NCBI GenBank assembly: GCA_036502625.1
Contig: DASXYG010000045.1
Span: 1 to 41,330, forward strand
DNA length: 41,330 nucleotides
Origin: DASXYG01 sp036502625
GTDB lineage: Bacteria > Actinomycetota > Actinomycetes > Streptosporangiales > Streptosporangiaceae
Direction of reading: 5' to 3'
The position numbers and the translations under genes are program-made. Position 1 is the first letter of the stretch; each line of letters begins with the position of its first letter. Below the pieces are notes generated by a model that worked only from the letters and a program-made list of their open reading frames with translations, ran no database searches and was not told where the DNA came from. Below, piece after piece: positions 25,887 to 33,972 of the stretch.

Positions 25887-26714
25887 ATGACCGACCGTGT
25901 CACGGTGTCCGTCACCGACGGGGTGGCCGACGTCCGGATGAACCGTCCGGACAAACTGAACGCGCTGGACGGCGCGATGTTCGCCGCGCTGGCCGAGACC
26001 GGCGAGGCCGTCGCGGCCGACGCGTCCGTACGCGCGGTCGTGCTGTCCGGGGAGGGCCGGTCGTTCTGCGCGGGCCTCGACTTCGGCAGCTTCTCGGCCA
26101 TGGCCGGCGACGGCCCCGCCGACGAGTCGGCCATGCGCCGGATGGCCGCCGACCCGGTGGACCGGCTGCCCGGCAAGATCACCAACCTGGGACAGCAGGC
26201 CGTCTACGCCTGGACGGAGATGCCGCAGCCGGTCATCGCGGCCGTCAGCGGCCACGCGCTGGGCGGCGGCATCCAGATCGCGCTGGGCGCCGACCTGCGG
26301 ATCGTCGCGCCGGACGCGAAGATGTCGGTGCTGGAGATCAAGTGGGGCCTGGTGCCGGACATGACGGGCACCGCGCAGCTCGTCCGGCTCGTGGGCCTCG
26401 ACGTCGCCAAGGAGCTCACGTTCACCGGCCGTACGGTCGACGGCGCGGAGGCGGTCCGCCTCGGCCTCGCGACCCGGGTCGCCGACGACCCGCGCGCCGC
26501 CGCGCTCGCCCTCGCCGGGGAGCTGGCTGGGCGCAGCCCCGACGCGATCCGCCAGGCCAAGCGGCTGCTCAACGCGGCCGTGCAGACCACGCGCGCCGAG
26601 GCGTTCCTGGAGGAGTCGAAGGCGCTCGTCGCCCTGCGCGGCGGCGCCAACCAGGTCGAGGCCATCACGGCGACCTTCGAGAAGCGCGCGCCGAAGTTCG
26701 CCGACCCGTCCTGA
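25887..26714 (+). CDS. Crotonase-family enoyl-CoA hydratase/isomerase
   Basis: A 275-residue CoA-binding enzyme of the crotonase superfamily. RMNRPDKLNALDGAM is the first family strand, SFCAGLDFGSF and HALGGGIQIALGADLRI form the oxyanion hole, and KWGLVPDMTGTAQL follows. At the positions of the two hydratase glutamates it has Gln (GGGIQIAL) and Glu (SVLEIKWG), and it carries Asp in GLVPD. So hydration is uncertain and an isomerase or hydrolase activity on an acyl-CoA is possible. ATG 25887 has a near-perfect GAGGAGGG site. Divergent from the VOC gene with a 94-bp gap; convergent with the LLM gene across a strong terminator. Confidence 0.9.
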   Translation: MTDRVTVSVTDGVADVRMNRPDKLNALDGAMFAALAETGEAVAADASVRAVVLSGEGRSFCAGLDFGSFSAMAGDGPADESAMRRMAADPVDRLPGKITNLGQQAVYAWTEMPQPVIAAVSGHALGGGIQIALGADLRIVAPDAKMSVLEIKWGLVPDMTGTAQLVRLVGLDVAKELTFTGRTVDGAEAVRLGLATRVADDPRAAALALAGELAGRSPDAIRQAKRLLNAAVQTTRAEAFLEESKALVALRGGANQVEAITATFEKRAPKFADPS

Positions 26715-26720
26715 GCCGGG

Positions 26721-26758
26721 GTGCGGCGCGTACGGGGGCGTCCCCCGTACGCGCGCAC
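26721..26758. terminator. Strong bidirectional terminator between crotonase and LLM genes
   Basis: A perfect 13-bp stem, GCGCGTACGGGGG (26726-26738) with CCCCCGTACGCGC (26742-26754), has a three-base loop. It can be lengthened by four pairs past a one-base bulge. It occupies the 46-bp gap between two convergent genes. Confidence 0.85.
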
Positions 26759-26760
26759 GC

Positions 26761-27702
26761 CTACGCGACCTGCGGGGCGATCTCGGATGCGATGAGGTCC
26801 AGGTGGTCGAGGTCGGCGAGGTCGAGCACCTGGAGGTAGACCCGCCCGGCGCCGGCCTCCGCGAAGCGGCCCAGCTTCTCCGCGATCTCGGCGGGGGTGC
26901 CCGCCAGGCCGTTGGTGCGCAGCTCGGAGACGTCGCGGCCGATCGCGTCGGCGCGCCGCTTGATCTCCGCCTCGTCGCGGCCCGCGCACACGACCTGCGC
27001 GGCCGAGTACGTCAGCTCGTCCGCGTCGCGGCCGGCGTCGGCGCAGGCGGAGCGCACCCGGCCGAACGCCGCTGCCGCGTCGTCGACGGACGTGAACGGC
27101 AGGTTGAACTCGTCCGCGTACGCCGCCGCGAGCCGGGGCGTGCGCTTCGGGCCGCCGCCGCCGAGCAGCACCGGCGGCCGCGGCCGCTGCACGGGCTTCG
27201 GCAGCGCGGGCGAGTCGGCGAGCTGGTAGTGCTTGCCGTCGAAGGAGAACGTCTCGCCCTCCGGCGTCGCCCACAGCCCGGTGATGATCGCGAGCTGCTC
27301 CTCCAGCCGGTCGAACCGCTCCCCCAGCGCCGGGAACGGCAGGCCGTACGCGGTGTGCTCGGCCTCGTACCACCCGGTGCCGAGGCCGAGCTCGACGCGG
27401 CCGCCGCTCATCTGGTCGACCTGCGCCACGGTGATCGCGAGCGGCCCGGGGTAGCGGAACGTGGCGGCCGTGACGAGCGTGCCGAGCCGGATGCGGCTGG
27501 TGTCCCTGGCCAGGCCGGCGAGGGTGGTCCAGGCGTCGGTCGGGCCCGGCAGCCCGGACACGCCGCCCATTTTCAGATAGTGGTCGGACCGGAAGAACGC
27601 GTCGAACCCGAGGTCCTCGGCGGCCTTCGCGACGCGCAGCAGGTCATCGTACGTCGCCCCCTGTTGGGGCTCGGTGAAGATTCGCAGTCTCATGCCGATC
27701 AT
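26761..27702 (-). CDS. LLM-class F420-dependent oxidoreductase
   Basis: A 313-residue TIM-barrel oxidoreductase of the luciferase-like monooxygenase class. AEDLGFDAFFRSDHYL is the characteristic early strand/helix pair, TLVTAATFRYPGPLAI and SGGRVELGLGTGWYEAEH the central signature, and RPPVLLGGGGPKRTPRLAA the phosphate-binding loop. This subgroup in actinomycetes uses reduced F420 rather than FMN; substrate unknown. The first ATG at 27702 is followed by a second in frame (MRLRIF, 27693) which could be the true start. Appears monocistronic. Family call firm, cofactor inferred. Confidence 0.9.
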   Translation of the reverse strand: MIGMRLRIFTEPQQGATYDDLLRVAKAAEDLGFDAFFRSDHYLKMGGVSGLPGPTDAWTTLAGLARDTSRIRLGTLVTAATFRYPGPLAITVAQVDQMSGGRVELGLGTGWYEAEHTAYGLPFPALGERFDRLEEQLAIITGLWATPEGETFSFDGKHYQLADSPALPKPVQRPRPPVLLGGGGPKRTPRLAAAYADEFNLPFTSVDDAAAAFGRVRSACADAGRDADELTYSAAQVVCAGRDEAEIKRRADAIGRDVSELRTNGLAGTPAEIAEKLGRFAEAGAGRVYLQVLDLADLDHLDLIASEIAPQVA

Positions 27703-27936
27703 CCTGCCCCGGACGGGCGCGGGACGCGCAACCGGTACGCCGCCGGGCGCCCGCGGACCGGCGCATCCGGACGCCGCGGCCGATATCCCGATACGGGCAA
27801 AAGATCACCGAGAGTTCGTGAAATCTCTTCATCGAATGTCTTGCTACGTTCTGTGAAACTCGGGTAGCTTGCTGTTCGCACGCTTGGGGAGCACCCCCCG
27901 GTTTCCCGGGCTGTGGAGGACGGAGCGTCCTCGCGG

Positions 27937-27970
27937 TCGCGGCCCTCGCCCCCTCCTTCGGGGGCCGCGA
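27937..27970 (-). terminator. Hairpin downstream of the small membrane peptide
   Basis: TCGCGGCCC (27937-27945) pairs perfectly with GGGCCGCGA (27962-27970). An alternative inner stem is GCCCCC/GGGGGC (27948-27965). A further hairpin GAGGACG-GAG-CGTCCTC lies at 27916-27932. Position just after the stop at 27981 supports a real minus-strand transcript there. Otherwise I see nothing coding in 27703-27980. Confidence 0.6.
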
Positions 27971-27980
27971 TCCCCGGGCC

Positions 27981-28079
27981 TCAGTGCCCGGCGATCGTGG
28001 CGTACATCGCCCACACCACGCCCGCCACCACGGCGAGGATCAGCACCGCGCCCACCGTGGCCCACACCCGATCACTCAC
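27981..28079 (-). CDS. Candidate 32-residue single-pass membrane peptide
   Basis: A short frame starting GTG at 28079 encodes MSDRVWATVGAVLILAVVAG and then VVWAMYATIAGH: a short polar N-terminus, one hydrophobic helix of about 22 residues and a short tail. It is followed by a strong hairpin. The ribosome site is weak, so the call is tentative. Short one-helix proteins of this style are common but often unannotated in actinomycetes. Function unknown; it lies between the LLM gene and the RNA methyltransferase. Confidence 0.5.
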   Translation of the reverse strand: MSDRVWATVGAVLILAVVAGVVWAMYATIAGH

Positions 28080-28180
28080 GTACCAATGACGCCGCACACC
28101 GGTGTCCGCGTGCTGAACGAGCCGTGAACGCCGCCCGCCCGGACCATACCGTTCCCATCACGGCCGCCCAGGTGGCCGCC

Positions 28181-29449
28181 TTACGCGGGGGCGAGGGTGG
28201 CGAGCATCTCGACGTGCTGGGTCATCGGGAAGGCGTCGAACGCGCGGAGGTCCGTCATTGCCAGGCCGAGTTTCGCGGCGTGTGCGACGTCGCGGGCCAG
28301 CGTGGCCGGGTCGCACGAGACGTACGCCACGGTGCGCGGGCGCAGCGCGGCGATCGCGTCCATGACCTCGGGGCCGGCGCCGGTGCGCGGCGGGTCGAGG
28401 ACGACCAGGTCGGCGGCCTCCATGCCGAGGCGCGGCAGGGTGGTCTCGACGCGGCCGCGCTCGATCTCGACGTACGGGAGGTCGCGCAGGTTGTGGCGGG
28501 CGTCGCGGACCGCGCCGGCGTCGGACTCCACGCCGATGACGTGGCCGGACTCGCCCACGATGTCGGCGAGGACGCCGGCGAACAGGCCAACGCCGCAGTA
28601 GAGGTCGACCACGGACTCGCCGGCGCGCGGCGCCAGGACGTCGGTCACGGCGGTCACGAGGGTGGCCGCCGCAGCGGGGTGCACCTGCCAGAAGCCGCTG
28701 CCGCTGACCCGCCACTCGCGGCCGGCGACGTTCTCGCGCACCGCGGCCGTGCCGCGGACCTTGGTCGTACGGCCGCTCTTGTCGCGGCTCAGCACGGCGG
28801 TGGAGGCGTCGAGCGGCGGGACCGTGGCCCGCGCACCGGTCCGCGGGGTCACGATGATGGCGCGGTCGCGGGTGCCGGTGATCACCTCGACGGCGGTGGT
28901 CGCCTTCCAGCCGCGCCGCTCCACGCCGACCTCCTCGACACGCGGGTCGGCGATCGCGCAGGCGTCGACCGGCTCCACGTCGTGCGAGCGGTGGCGGCGC
29001 AGCCCGACCTTGCCCGACGGGGTCACCGCGAACTGGACGCGGGTGCGCCAGCCGAGGCCGTCCGGGCTGCCGGGCAGCTCCTCGACGAGGACGTCGCGCT
29101 CGATGCCGGCGAGCTTGGCGAACTGCTCGCGGATGACCTCGGCCTTCAACCGCCGCTGCGCCGCGAGGTCGACGTGCTGCCAGTCGCAGCCGCCGCAGCG
29201 CGAGGGCCCGGCGTACGGGCACGGCGGCGTCACGCGGTCCGGCGACGGCTTCAGCACCTCGACGGCGTCGGCGCGCAGGAACCTGCTGGTCTCCTCGGTG
29301 ATCCGCACGCGCACCCGCTCACCGGGCAGGGTGTGCCGTACGAAGATCACCCGCGGGCGCTCCTCGCCCTCGAAGAGGTGGCGGGCGACGCACCAGCCGC
29401 CGGCCGCGACGTTCTCGACGTCGACATCAAGGAACGTCTCGGTAAGCAT
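28181..29449 (-). CDS. RlmD/TrmA-family 5-methyluridine RNA methyltransferase
   Basis: A 422-residue SAM-dependent RNA methyltransferase. N-terminal TRAM domain (about 1-65), four iron-sulfur cysteines (77, 85, 88, 164; the RumA pattern PCPYAGPSRCGGC), SAM site VVDLYCGVGLFAGVLA, VVLDPPRTGAG, nucleophile Cys379 in YVSCDPATLA and general base Glu414 in TQHVEML. It should methylate C5 of a uridine in rRNA or tRNA; the cluster favours the RlmD-like rRNA branch. ATG 29449 has GAGGAG upstream. It lies next to the potassium locus, a neighbourhood that I recall being conserved in actinomycetes. Confidence in the family is very high; the target base is not assignable. Confidence 0.93.
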   Translation of the reverse strand: MLTETFLDVDVENVAAGGWCVARHLFEGEERPRVIFVRHTLPGERVRVRITEETSRFLRADAVEVLKPSPDRVTPPCPYAGPSRCGGCDWQHVDLAAQRRLKAEVIREQFAKLAGIERDVLVEELPGSPDGLGWRTRVQFAVTPSGKVGLRRHRSHDVEPVDACAIADPRVEEVGVERRGWKATTAVEVITGTRDRAIIVTPRTGARATVPPLDASTAVLSRDKSGRTTKVRGTAAVRENVAGREWRVSGSGFWQVHPAAAATLVTAVTDVLAPRAGESVVDLYCGVGLFAGVLADIVGESGHVIGVESDAGAVRDARHNLRDLPYVEIERGRVETTLPRLGMEAADLVVLDPPRTGAGPEVMDAIAALRPRTVAYVSCDPATLARDVAHAAKLGLAMTDLRAFDAFPMTQHVEMLATLAPA

Positions 29450-29492
29450 GATCTCCTCGTACGCGTAGCGGCCCCGGCAAACCTACCGCCGG

Positions 29493-30446
29493 TCAGGCAG
29501 TGTCCTGACCGAGGAGGCCGGCCGCGCGGATCGCGGCGAGGTCGTGGCTGGGCACGACCTCCACCTCGGCGGGCAGCGCGCGCAGGCGGTGGACGGTACG
29601 GAACGTCTCGTCCCGGTCGGCGTCGACCATCAGGCCGGGCATCGGCGCCTTCTGGCGCACCGGCCCGATCTGGGTGCGGCTCCACACCGCGTCGCCGGCC
29701 AGCAGGATCCGGCGGTCGTCCTCGAGCGCGAGCAGCAGGCCGGCGGAACCGGGCGTGTGGCCGGGCAGCGGCACCACCAGGACGCTGCCGTCGCCGAACA
29801 CGTCGTGGCTGGCGGTGAACGTCAGGACCGGCGGGCCGTCCAGGTCGTACGTCTCGACGGGCAGCGAGTCGAGGTGGTCGGGGAACACGCCCCAGCGCAC
29901 CCGCTCCGGCAGCGAACGCACGCCCGCGACCTCGGCGGACGGCAGCCGCAGCGGCAGGTCGGGCATCTCGGCCAGGCCGCACACGTGGTCCCAGTGGGCG
30001 TGCGTGGCCATCGCGAACGCGATCTCGCCGGGGTCGGTGCCGGCCGCGGCCAGCCCGTCGCGCAGGCCGGTCACCGCGCCCTTCGGGTTCACGATCGCGC
30101 GCATCGCCAGCGGCATCTCGGCCAGGAACCGGGTGCGGACGTCCGCCGACACGGCCGGATCGACGAGGAAGGCCGCCTCGGGGTGGCGGACCACGAACGT
30201 GGCCATCAGCATCGGGACGGTGAGCGGGCGCAGCCGCCCCTCGGCGGCCAGCACGCCGGGCGCGCTGTTCCGCGCCTGCGGCACCGCGGTCACCCGGACC
30301 GTACGGCGGGCCGGCGGTACGTCCGCCGCGGCGAGCCCGCGCAGGAACGCGCGGTCGGGCGCGCGCGGCACGGCCAGCCGCCCGGGTGTGCGCGCGATGG
30401 CCGCGCAGCAGCGCAGCGCGGCGACGGCCTCCTCGGCGGCCGTCAT
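29493..30446 (-). CDS. Metallo-beta-lactamase-fold hydrolase
   Basis: A 317-residue protein with an N-terminal helical extension of about 60 residues, then the MBL fold: THAHWDH (149, 151, 153, 154) as the two-metal site, PLPGHTPGSAGL with the third His, AGDAVW with the bridging Asp, and a late PSHD His. Similar proteins include lactonases and glyoxalase-II-like enzymes; substrate cannot be assigned. ATG 30446 overlaps the stop of the APC permease as ATGA, so it is translated with the transporter. The link to potassium transport is unexplained. Confidence 0.88.
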   Translation of the reverse strand: MTAAEEAVAALRCCAAIARTPGRLAVPRAPDRAFLRGLAAADVPPARRTVRVTAVPQARNSAPGVLAAEGRLRPLTVPMLMATFVVRHPEAAFLVDPAVSADVRTRFLAEMPLAMRAIVNPKGAVTGLRDGLAAAGTDPGEIAFAMATHAHWDHVCGLAEMPDLPLRLPSAEVAGVRSLPERVRWGVFPDHLDSLPVETYDLDGPPVLTFTASHDVFGDGSVLVVPLPGHTPGSAGLLLALEDDRRILLAGDAVWSRTQIGPVRQKAPMPGLMVDADRDETFRTVHRLRALPAEVEVVPSHDLAAIRAAGLLGQDTA

Positions 30447-32503
30447 GATCCGCGCGTTTCCGAGCCGCCGCCGGAGCCGGAGCCCGAGCCCGCGGGCCGT
30501 TTCGGCGCGGGCGGGCGGCGCACGCTGCCGGGCGCGGGCCGCTCCGGACGGCCGCGCAGCCGGTCGGCCGACTCGAGCTGCCACGCCACGCTGGTGACCA
30601 TGACGCCCGGGGTGAACAGCAGCCGCCCCTTCAGCCGCAGCGCGCTCTGGTTGTGCAGCAGGTGCTCCCACCAGTGGCCCACGACGTACTCGGGGATGAA
30701 CACCGTCACGACGTCGCGCGGGCTGCGCCGCCGCACGCTGCGGACGTACTCCAGGACCGGCCGGGTGACCTCGCGGTACGGCGAGTCGAGGATCTTCAGC
30801 GGCACCTTGATGTCGAACTCGTCCCACTGGCGTTCCAGCTCGGCCGCCTCGTCCGGGTCCACCCCGACCGTGATGGCCTCCAGCGTGGACGGGTGGGTGG
30901 CCTTCGCGTACGCGAGCGCGCGCAGCGCCGGCTTGTGGATCTTCGACACGAGGACGATCGCGTGGTTGCGCGACGGCAGCAGCATGTCGTCGTCGTCCGA
31001 GGGCCGCAGCTCCTCGCGCACCCGGTCGTAGTGGCGGCGGATGGCCCCCATGAGCGCGTACAGGACAGCCATCGCGACCAGCGTGATCCAGGCGCCGTGG
31101 CTGAACTTCGTGATGATCACGACGACGAGGACGAGCCCGGTCATGCAGAAGCCGAAGCCGTTGATCATCCGCGAGCGGATCATGTGCCGCCGCTTCGCCG
31201 GGTCGGTCTCCTGGCGGAGGTGGCGGTTCCAATGGCGGATCATGCCGAGCTGGCTGACCGTGAACGACACGAAGACGCCGACGATGTAGAGCTGGATCAG
31301 CCGGGTGGAGTCGGCGTGGAACCCGACGACCAGCAGCGCGGCGAACAGCGCCAGCAGGACGATGCCGTTGCTGAACGCCAGCCGGTCGCCGCGGGTGTGC
31401 AACTGGCGCGGGAGGAAGCCGTCGCGGGCCAGGATCGAGCCGAGCACCGGGAACCCGTTGAACGCCGTGTTGGCGGCCAGCACCAGGATGATCAGCGTGA
31501 GCGTCGTGACGTAGTACTCGCCGGCCGGGAAGTTGGAGAACACGGCATGCGCGATCTGCGCGATGACGGTGTCCTGCTCGGTGATCGGCTTGCCGTTGTG
31601 CATCAGCATGGAGCCGGTGCTCGGGTCGGTGATCTTGACCTTGGTGTAGAGCGCCAGGACGGTCGTCGTGGCGAACATGCCGAGCGCGATCACGCCCATG
31701 AGCAGCAGCGTCGACGCGGCGTTGCGGCTCTTCGGCTTCTTGAACGCGGGCACGCCGTTGCTGATCGCCTCGATGCCGGTCAGCGCCGTACACCCGGACG
31801 CGAAGGCGCGCAGCACCAGGAACACCAGCGCCAGCCCCGCGAACGACGTCTGGCCGGGCACGATCGTGTCGTGCGCGGTTTCGGACGCGAGGTGGTCGCC
31901 GGAGACGAACACCCGGAACGCCGCCCAGATGGCCATGACGAATATGCCGACGACGAAGGCGTACACGGGCAGCGCGAGCGCCTTGCCCGACTCGCGTACG
32001 CCCCGCAGGTTGATCAGCGTCATCACGACGATCAGCACGATGACGATCTCGACCTTGAACGGACGGAGCCCGTTCAGCGCGGGTGTGGACAGCATGGTGT
32101 CCACACCCGAGGAGATCGACACCGCGACGGTCAGCACGTAGTCGCACATCAGGGCGGCCGCGACGGTGACGCCCGCGCGTCTCCCGAGGTTGGTGGTGGC
32201 GACCTCGTAGTCGCCGCCGCCGCTGGGGTACGCGTGGACGTTCTGCCGATACGACGCGACCACGGTCAGCATCACCACACCGACCGCGACCGCGGCGACG
32301 GGTGTCCACTTGTTGAAGTAGAGCGACCCGGCCAACGCCAGTACCAGGAGGATCTCCTGCGTGGCGTAGCCGACGGAGGACATGGCGTCGGTGGCGAAGA
32401 CCGGCAGCGCCAGCTTCTTGGGCAGCAGGGTCTCGCCGAGCTGGGTGCTGCGCAGCGCGCGCCCGACCAGCATCCTCTTGACTACGTCCGGAACTTTGGA
32501 CAC
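30443..32503 (-). CDS. KimA-like APC-superfamily permease (probable potassium importer)
   Basis: A 686-residue protein with about twelve membrane helices (to residue about 490) and a cytosolic C-terminal domain of about 190 residues. Early motifs LPVFATDAMSSVGYATQEIL and YPSGGGDYEVA, and ALTGIEAISNGVPAFKKP later, match the KimA-type branch of the APC superfamily, often mis-annotated as amino acid permease. In Bacillus, KimA is a proton-coupled potassium importer controlled by c-di-AMP. The C-terminal NHAIVLVSKIHKPALRAL segment begins a regulatory domain. Two TrkA-type genes lie divergently next door, supporting potassium as substrate. The tail ends in Pro/Gly/Ser-rich sequence. Start GTG 32503 has no ribosome site and appears leaderless. 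Confidence 0.85.
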   Translation of the reverse strand: MSKVPDVVKRMLVGRALRSTQLGETLLPKKLALPVFATDAMSSVGYATQEILLVLALAGSLYFNKWTPVAAVAVGVVMLTVVASYRQNVHAYPSGGGDYEVATTNLGRRAGVTVAAALMCDYVLTVAVSISSGVDTMLSTPALNGLRPFKVEIVIVLIVVMTLINLRGVRESGKALALPVYAFVVGIFVMAIWAAFRVFVSGDHLASETAHDTIVPGQTSFAGLALVFLVLRAFASGCTALTGIEAISNGVPAFKKPKSRNAASTLLLMGVIALGMFATTTVLALYTKVKITDPSTGSMLMHNGKPITEQDTVIAQIAHAVFSNFPAGEYYVTTLTLIILVLAANTAFNGFPVLGSILARDGFLPRQLHTRGDRLAFSNGIVLLALFAALLVVGFHADSTRLIQLYIVGVFVSFTVSQLGMIRHWNRHLRQETDPAKRRHMIRSRMINGFGFCMTGLVLVVVIITKFSHGAWITLVAMAVLYALMGAIRRHYDRVREELRPSDDDDMLLPSRNHAIVLVSKIHKPALRALAYAKATHPSTLEAITVGVDPDEAAELERQWDEFDIKVPLKILDSPYREVTRPVLEYVRSVRRRSPRDVVTVFIPEYVVGHWWEHLLHNQSALRLKGRLLFTPGVMVTSVAWQLESADRLRGRPERPAPGSVRRPPAPKRPAGSGSGSGGGSETRGS

Positions 32504-32510
32504 GGGGAGG

Positions 32511-32539
32511 ATGCTATTGGGTCGGCCGGTCCGGTGTAA
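32511..32539 (-). promoter_or_regulatory. Probable leaderless promoter of the KimA-like gene
   Basis: On the minus strand TAGCAT (32516-32511) lies seven bases upstream of GTG 32503, with TTACAC 17 bp further up as a possible -35. No Shine-Dalgarno is present. The 125-bp divergent region is too short to add a full c-di-AMP riboswitch, and none is recognisable. Confidence 0.45.
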
Positions 32540-32628
32540 TACCAGCGTGCTGGGAGGCGTGCTATCGGGTAGGACGTGTAAGTTCTGGCCGACCGACCGA
32601 GCACTCAGGCCGCCGGGGAAGGACAGCA

Positions 32629-33303
32629 GTGCACATCGTGATCATGGGATGTGGCCGCGTGGGCTCCACGCTCGCGCACATCCTTGAAGACATGGGTCAT
32701 TCGGTGGCCATCATCGACCAGAACTCCGAGGCGTTCCGCAAGCTCCGCGCCGGGTTCCGCGGCCGCAGGGTCACCGGGTTCGGGTTCGAGCGCGACGTCC
32801 TCATCGAGGCCGGGATCGAGCACGCAGGCGCGTTCGCGGCCGTCAGCAGCGGCGACAACTCCAACATCATCTCCGCCCGCGTGGCGCGTGAGACCTTCGG
32901 TGTGGAGAACGTCGTCGCGCGCATCTACGACCCCCGCCGCGCCGAGGTCTACCAGCGGCTCGGCATCCCCACCGTGGCGACCGTACGCTGGACCGCCGAC
33001 CAGATGCTGCGGCGGCTGCTGCCCGACGGCGCCGAACCGCTGTGGCGCGACCCCACCGGAGCGGTCGTCCTGGCCGAGGTGGGCATCGACCGGCAGTGGA
33101 TCGGCGAGCGCGTCGGCCGCCTCGAGGACGCCGCGGGGAGCCGGGTGGCGTTTCTCACGCGGCTCGGCGACGCGATCGTGCCGACCCGCGGCACCGTGCT
33201 CCAGGAGGGTGACGTGGTGCACGTCATCGCCAGGGAGGACGAGATGGCGGGGATCAGCGACGCGTTCGCCGAGCGCGCCGCCGAAGAGGAGGTCGACCAC
33301 TGA
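32629..33303 (+). CDS. TrkA-type RCK potassium-uptake regulatory protein, first copy
   Basis: A 224-residue cytosolic protein with one RCK_N (NAD-binding Rossmann, MGCGRVGSTLA, acidic DQNS at the end of strand 2) and one RCK_C domain (about 135-210, ending EGDVVHVIA). Such single-RCK proteins gate potassium transporters; mycobacterial CeoB/CeoC are a pair of this kind. GTG 32629 has GGGGAAGGA upstream. Overlaps the second TrkA gene by one base (TGATG). No TrkH/KtrB channel is present in the window, so the partner may be the divergent KimA-like permease or a channel elsewhere. Confidence 0.92.
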   Translation: MHIVIMGCGRVGSTLAHILEDMGHSVAIIDQNSEAFRKLRAGFRGRRVTGFGFERDVLIEAGIEHAGAFAAVSSGDNSNIISARVARETFGVENVVARIYDPRRAEVYQRLGIPTVATVRWTADQMLRRLLPDGAEPLWRDPTGAVVLAEVGIDRQWIGERVGRLEDAAGSRVAFLTRLGDAIVPTRGTVLQEGDVVHVIAREDEMAGISDAFAERAAEEEVDH

Positions 33304-33962
33304 TGCGCGTCACGATCGCCGGGGCGGGCGCGGTCGGCCGGTCCATCGCCCAGGAGCTGCTGGAGAACGGCCACGAGGTGCTGCTGATCGACAAGAACCC
33401 GCGCGCCATCAAGGTGGAGAGCGTGCCGCGCGCGGAGTGGCTGCTCGCCGACGCGTGCGAGCTGACCTCGCTGGACGACGCGGGCCTCGAACGCTGCAAC
33501 GTGGTGATCGCGGCGTCCGGCGACGACAAGGTGAACCTGGTCGTGTCGCTGCTGGCCAAGACCGAGTACGGCGTGCCGCGCGTCGTGGCGCGGATCAACC
33601 ATCCGAAGAACGAGTGGCTGTTCAACGACTCCTGGGGCGTCGACGTCGCGGTGTCCACGCCGCGTCTGCTGTCCGCGCTGGTCGAGGAGGCCGTGAGCGT
33701 GGGCGACCTGGTGCGGCTGATGACGTTCCGGCAGAGCGAGTCCAACCTGGTGGAGCTGACGCTGCCGGACGACGCCGCGCTGGTGGGCCGCCGGGTGGGC
33801 GACATCACGTGGCCGGCCGACACCGCGCTGGTCGCCGTGCTGCGCGAGGGCCGGGTGCTCGTGCCGACGTCCGACGACCCGCTGGAGGCGGGCGACGAGC
33901 TGCTGTTCGTCGCCGGTGAGCACGTCGAGGACCAGTTGGGCGAGCTGTTGTCCGAACGCTGA
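33303..33962 (+). CDS. TrkA-type RCK potassium-uptake regulatory protein, second copy
   Basis: A 219-residue homologue of the preceding gene, with Rossmann motif IAGAGAVGRSIAQEL, DKNP at strand 2, GDDKVNLVVSLLAK in the middle and an RCK_C domain (from about 133; LEAGDELLFVAGEH near the end). The two products probably form a hetero-oligomeric gating ring. Translation is coupled by the TGATG overlap at 33301-33305. The next gene, a Ser/Thr kinase, begins ten bases after the stop with its own GAGGAG site, so it may be co-transcribed. Confidence 0.92.
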   Translation: MRVTIAGAGAVGRSIAQELLENGHEVLLIDKNPRAIKVESVPRAEWLLADACELTSLDDAGLERCNVVIAASGDDKVNLVVSLLAKTEYGVPRVVARINHPKNEWLFNDSWGVDVAVSTPRLLSALVEEAVSVGDLVRLMTFRQSESNLVELTLPDDAALVGRRVGDITWPADTALVAVLREGRVLVPTSDDPLEAGDELLFVAGEHVEDQLGELLSER

Positions 33963-33972
33963 GGAGACCCAG

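Noticed and set aside
32504..32628. Possible c-di-AMP (ydaO) riboswitch before the KimA-like gene
   Set aside because: Only 125 bp are available, the gene appears leaderless, and no conserved riboswitch core is recognisable.
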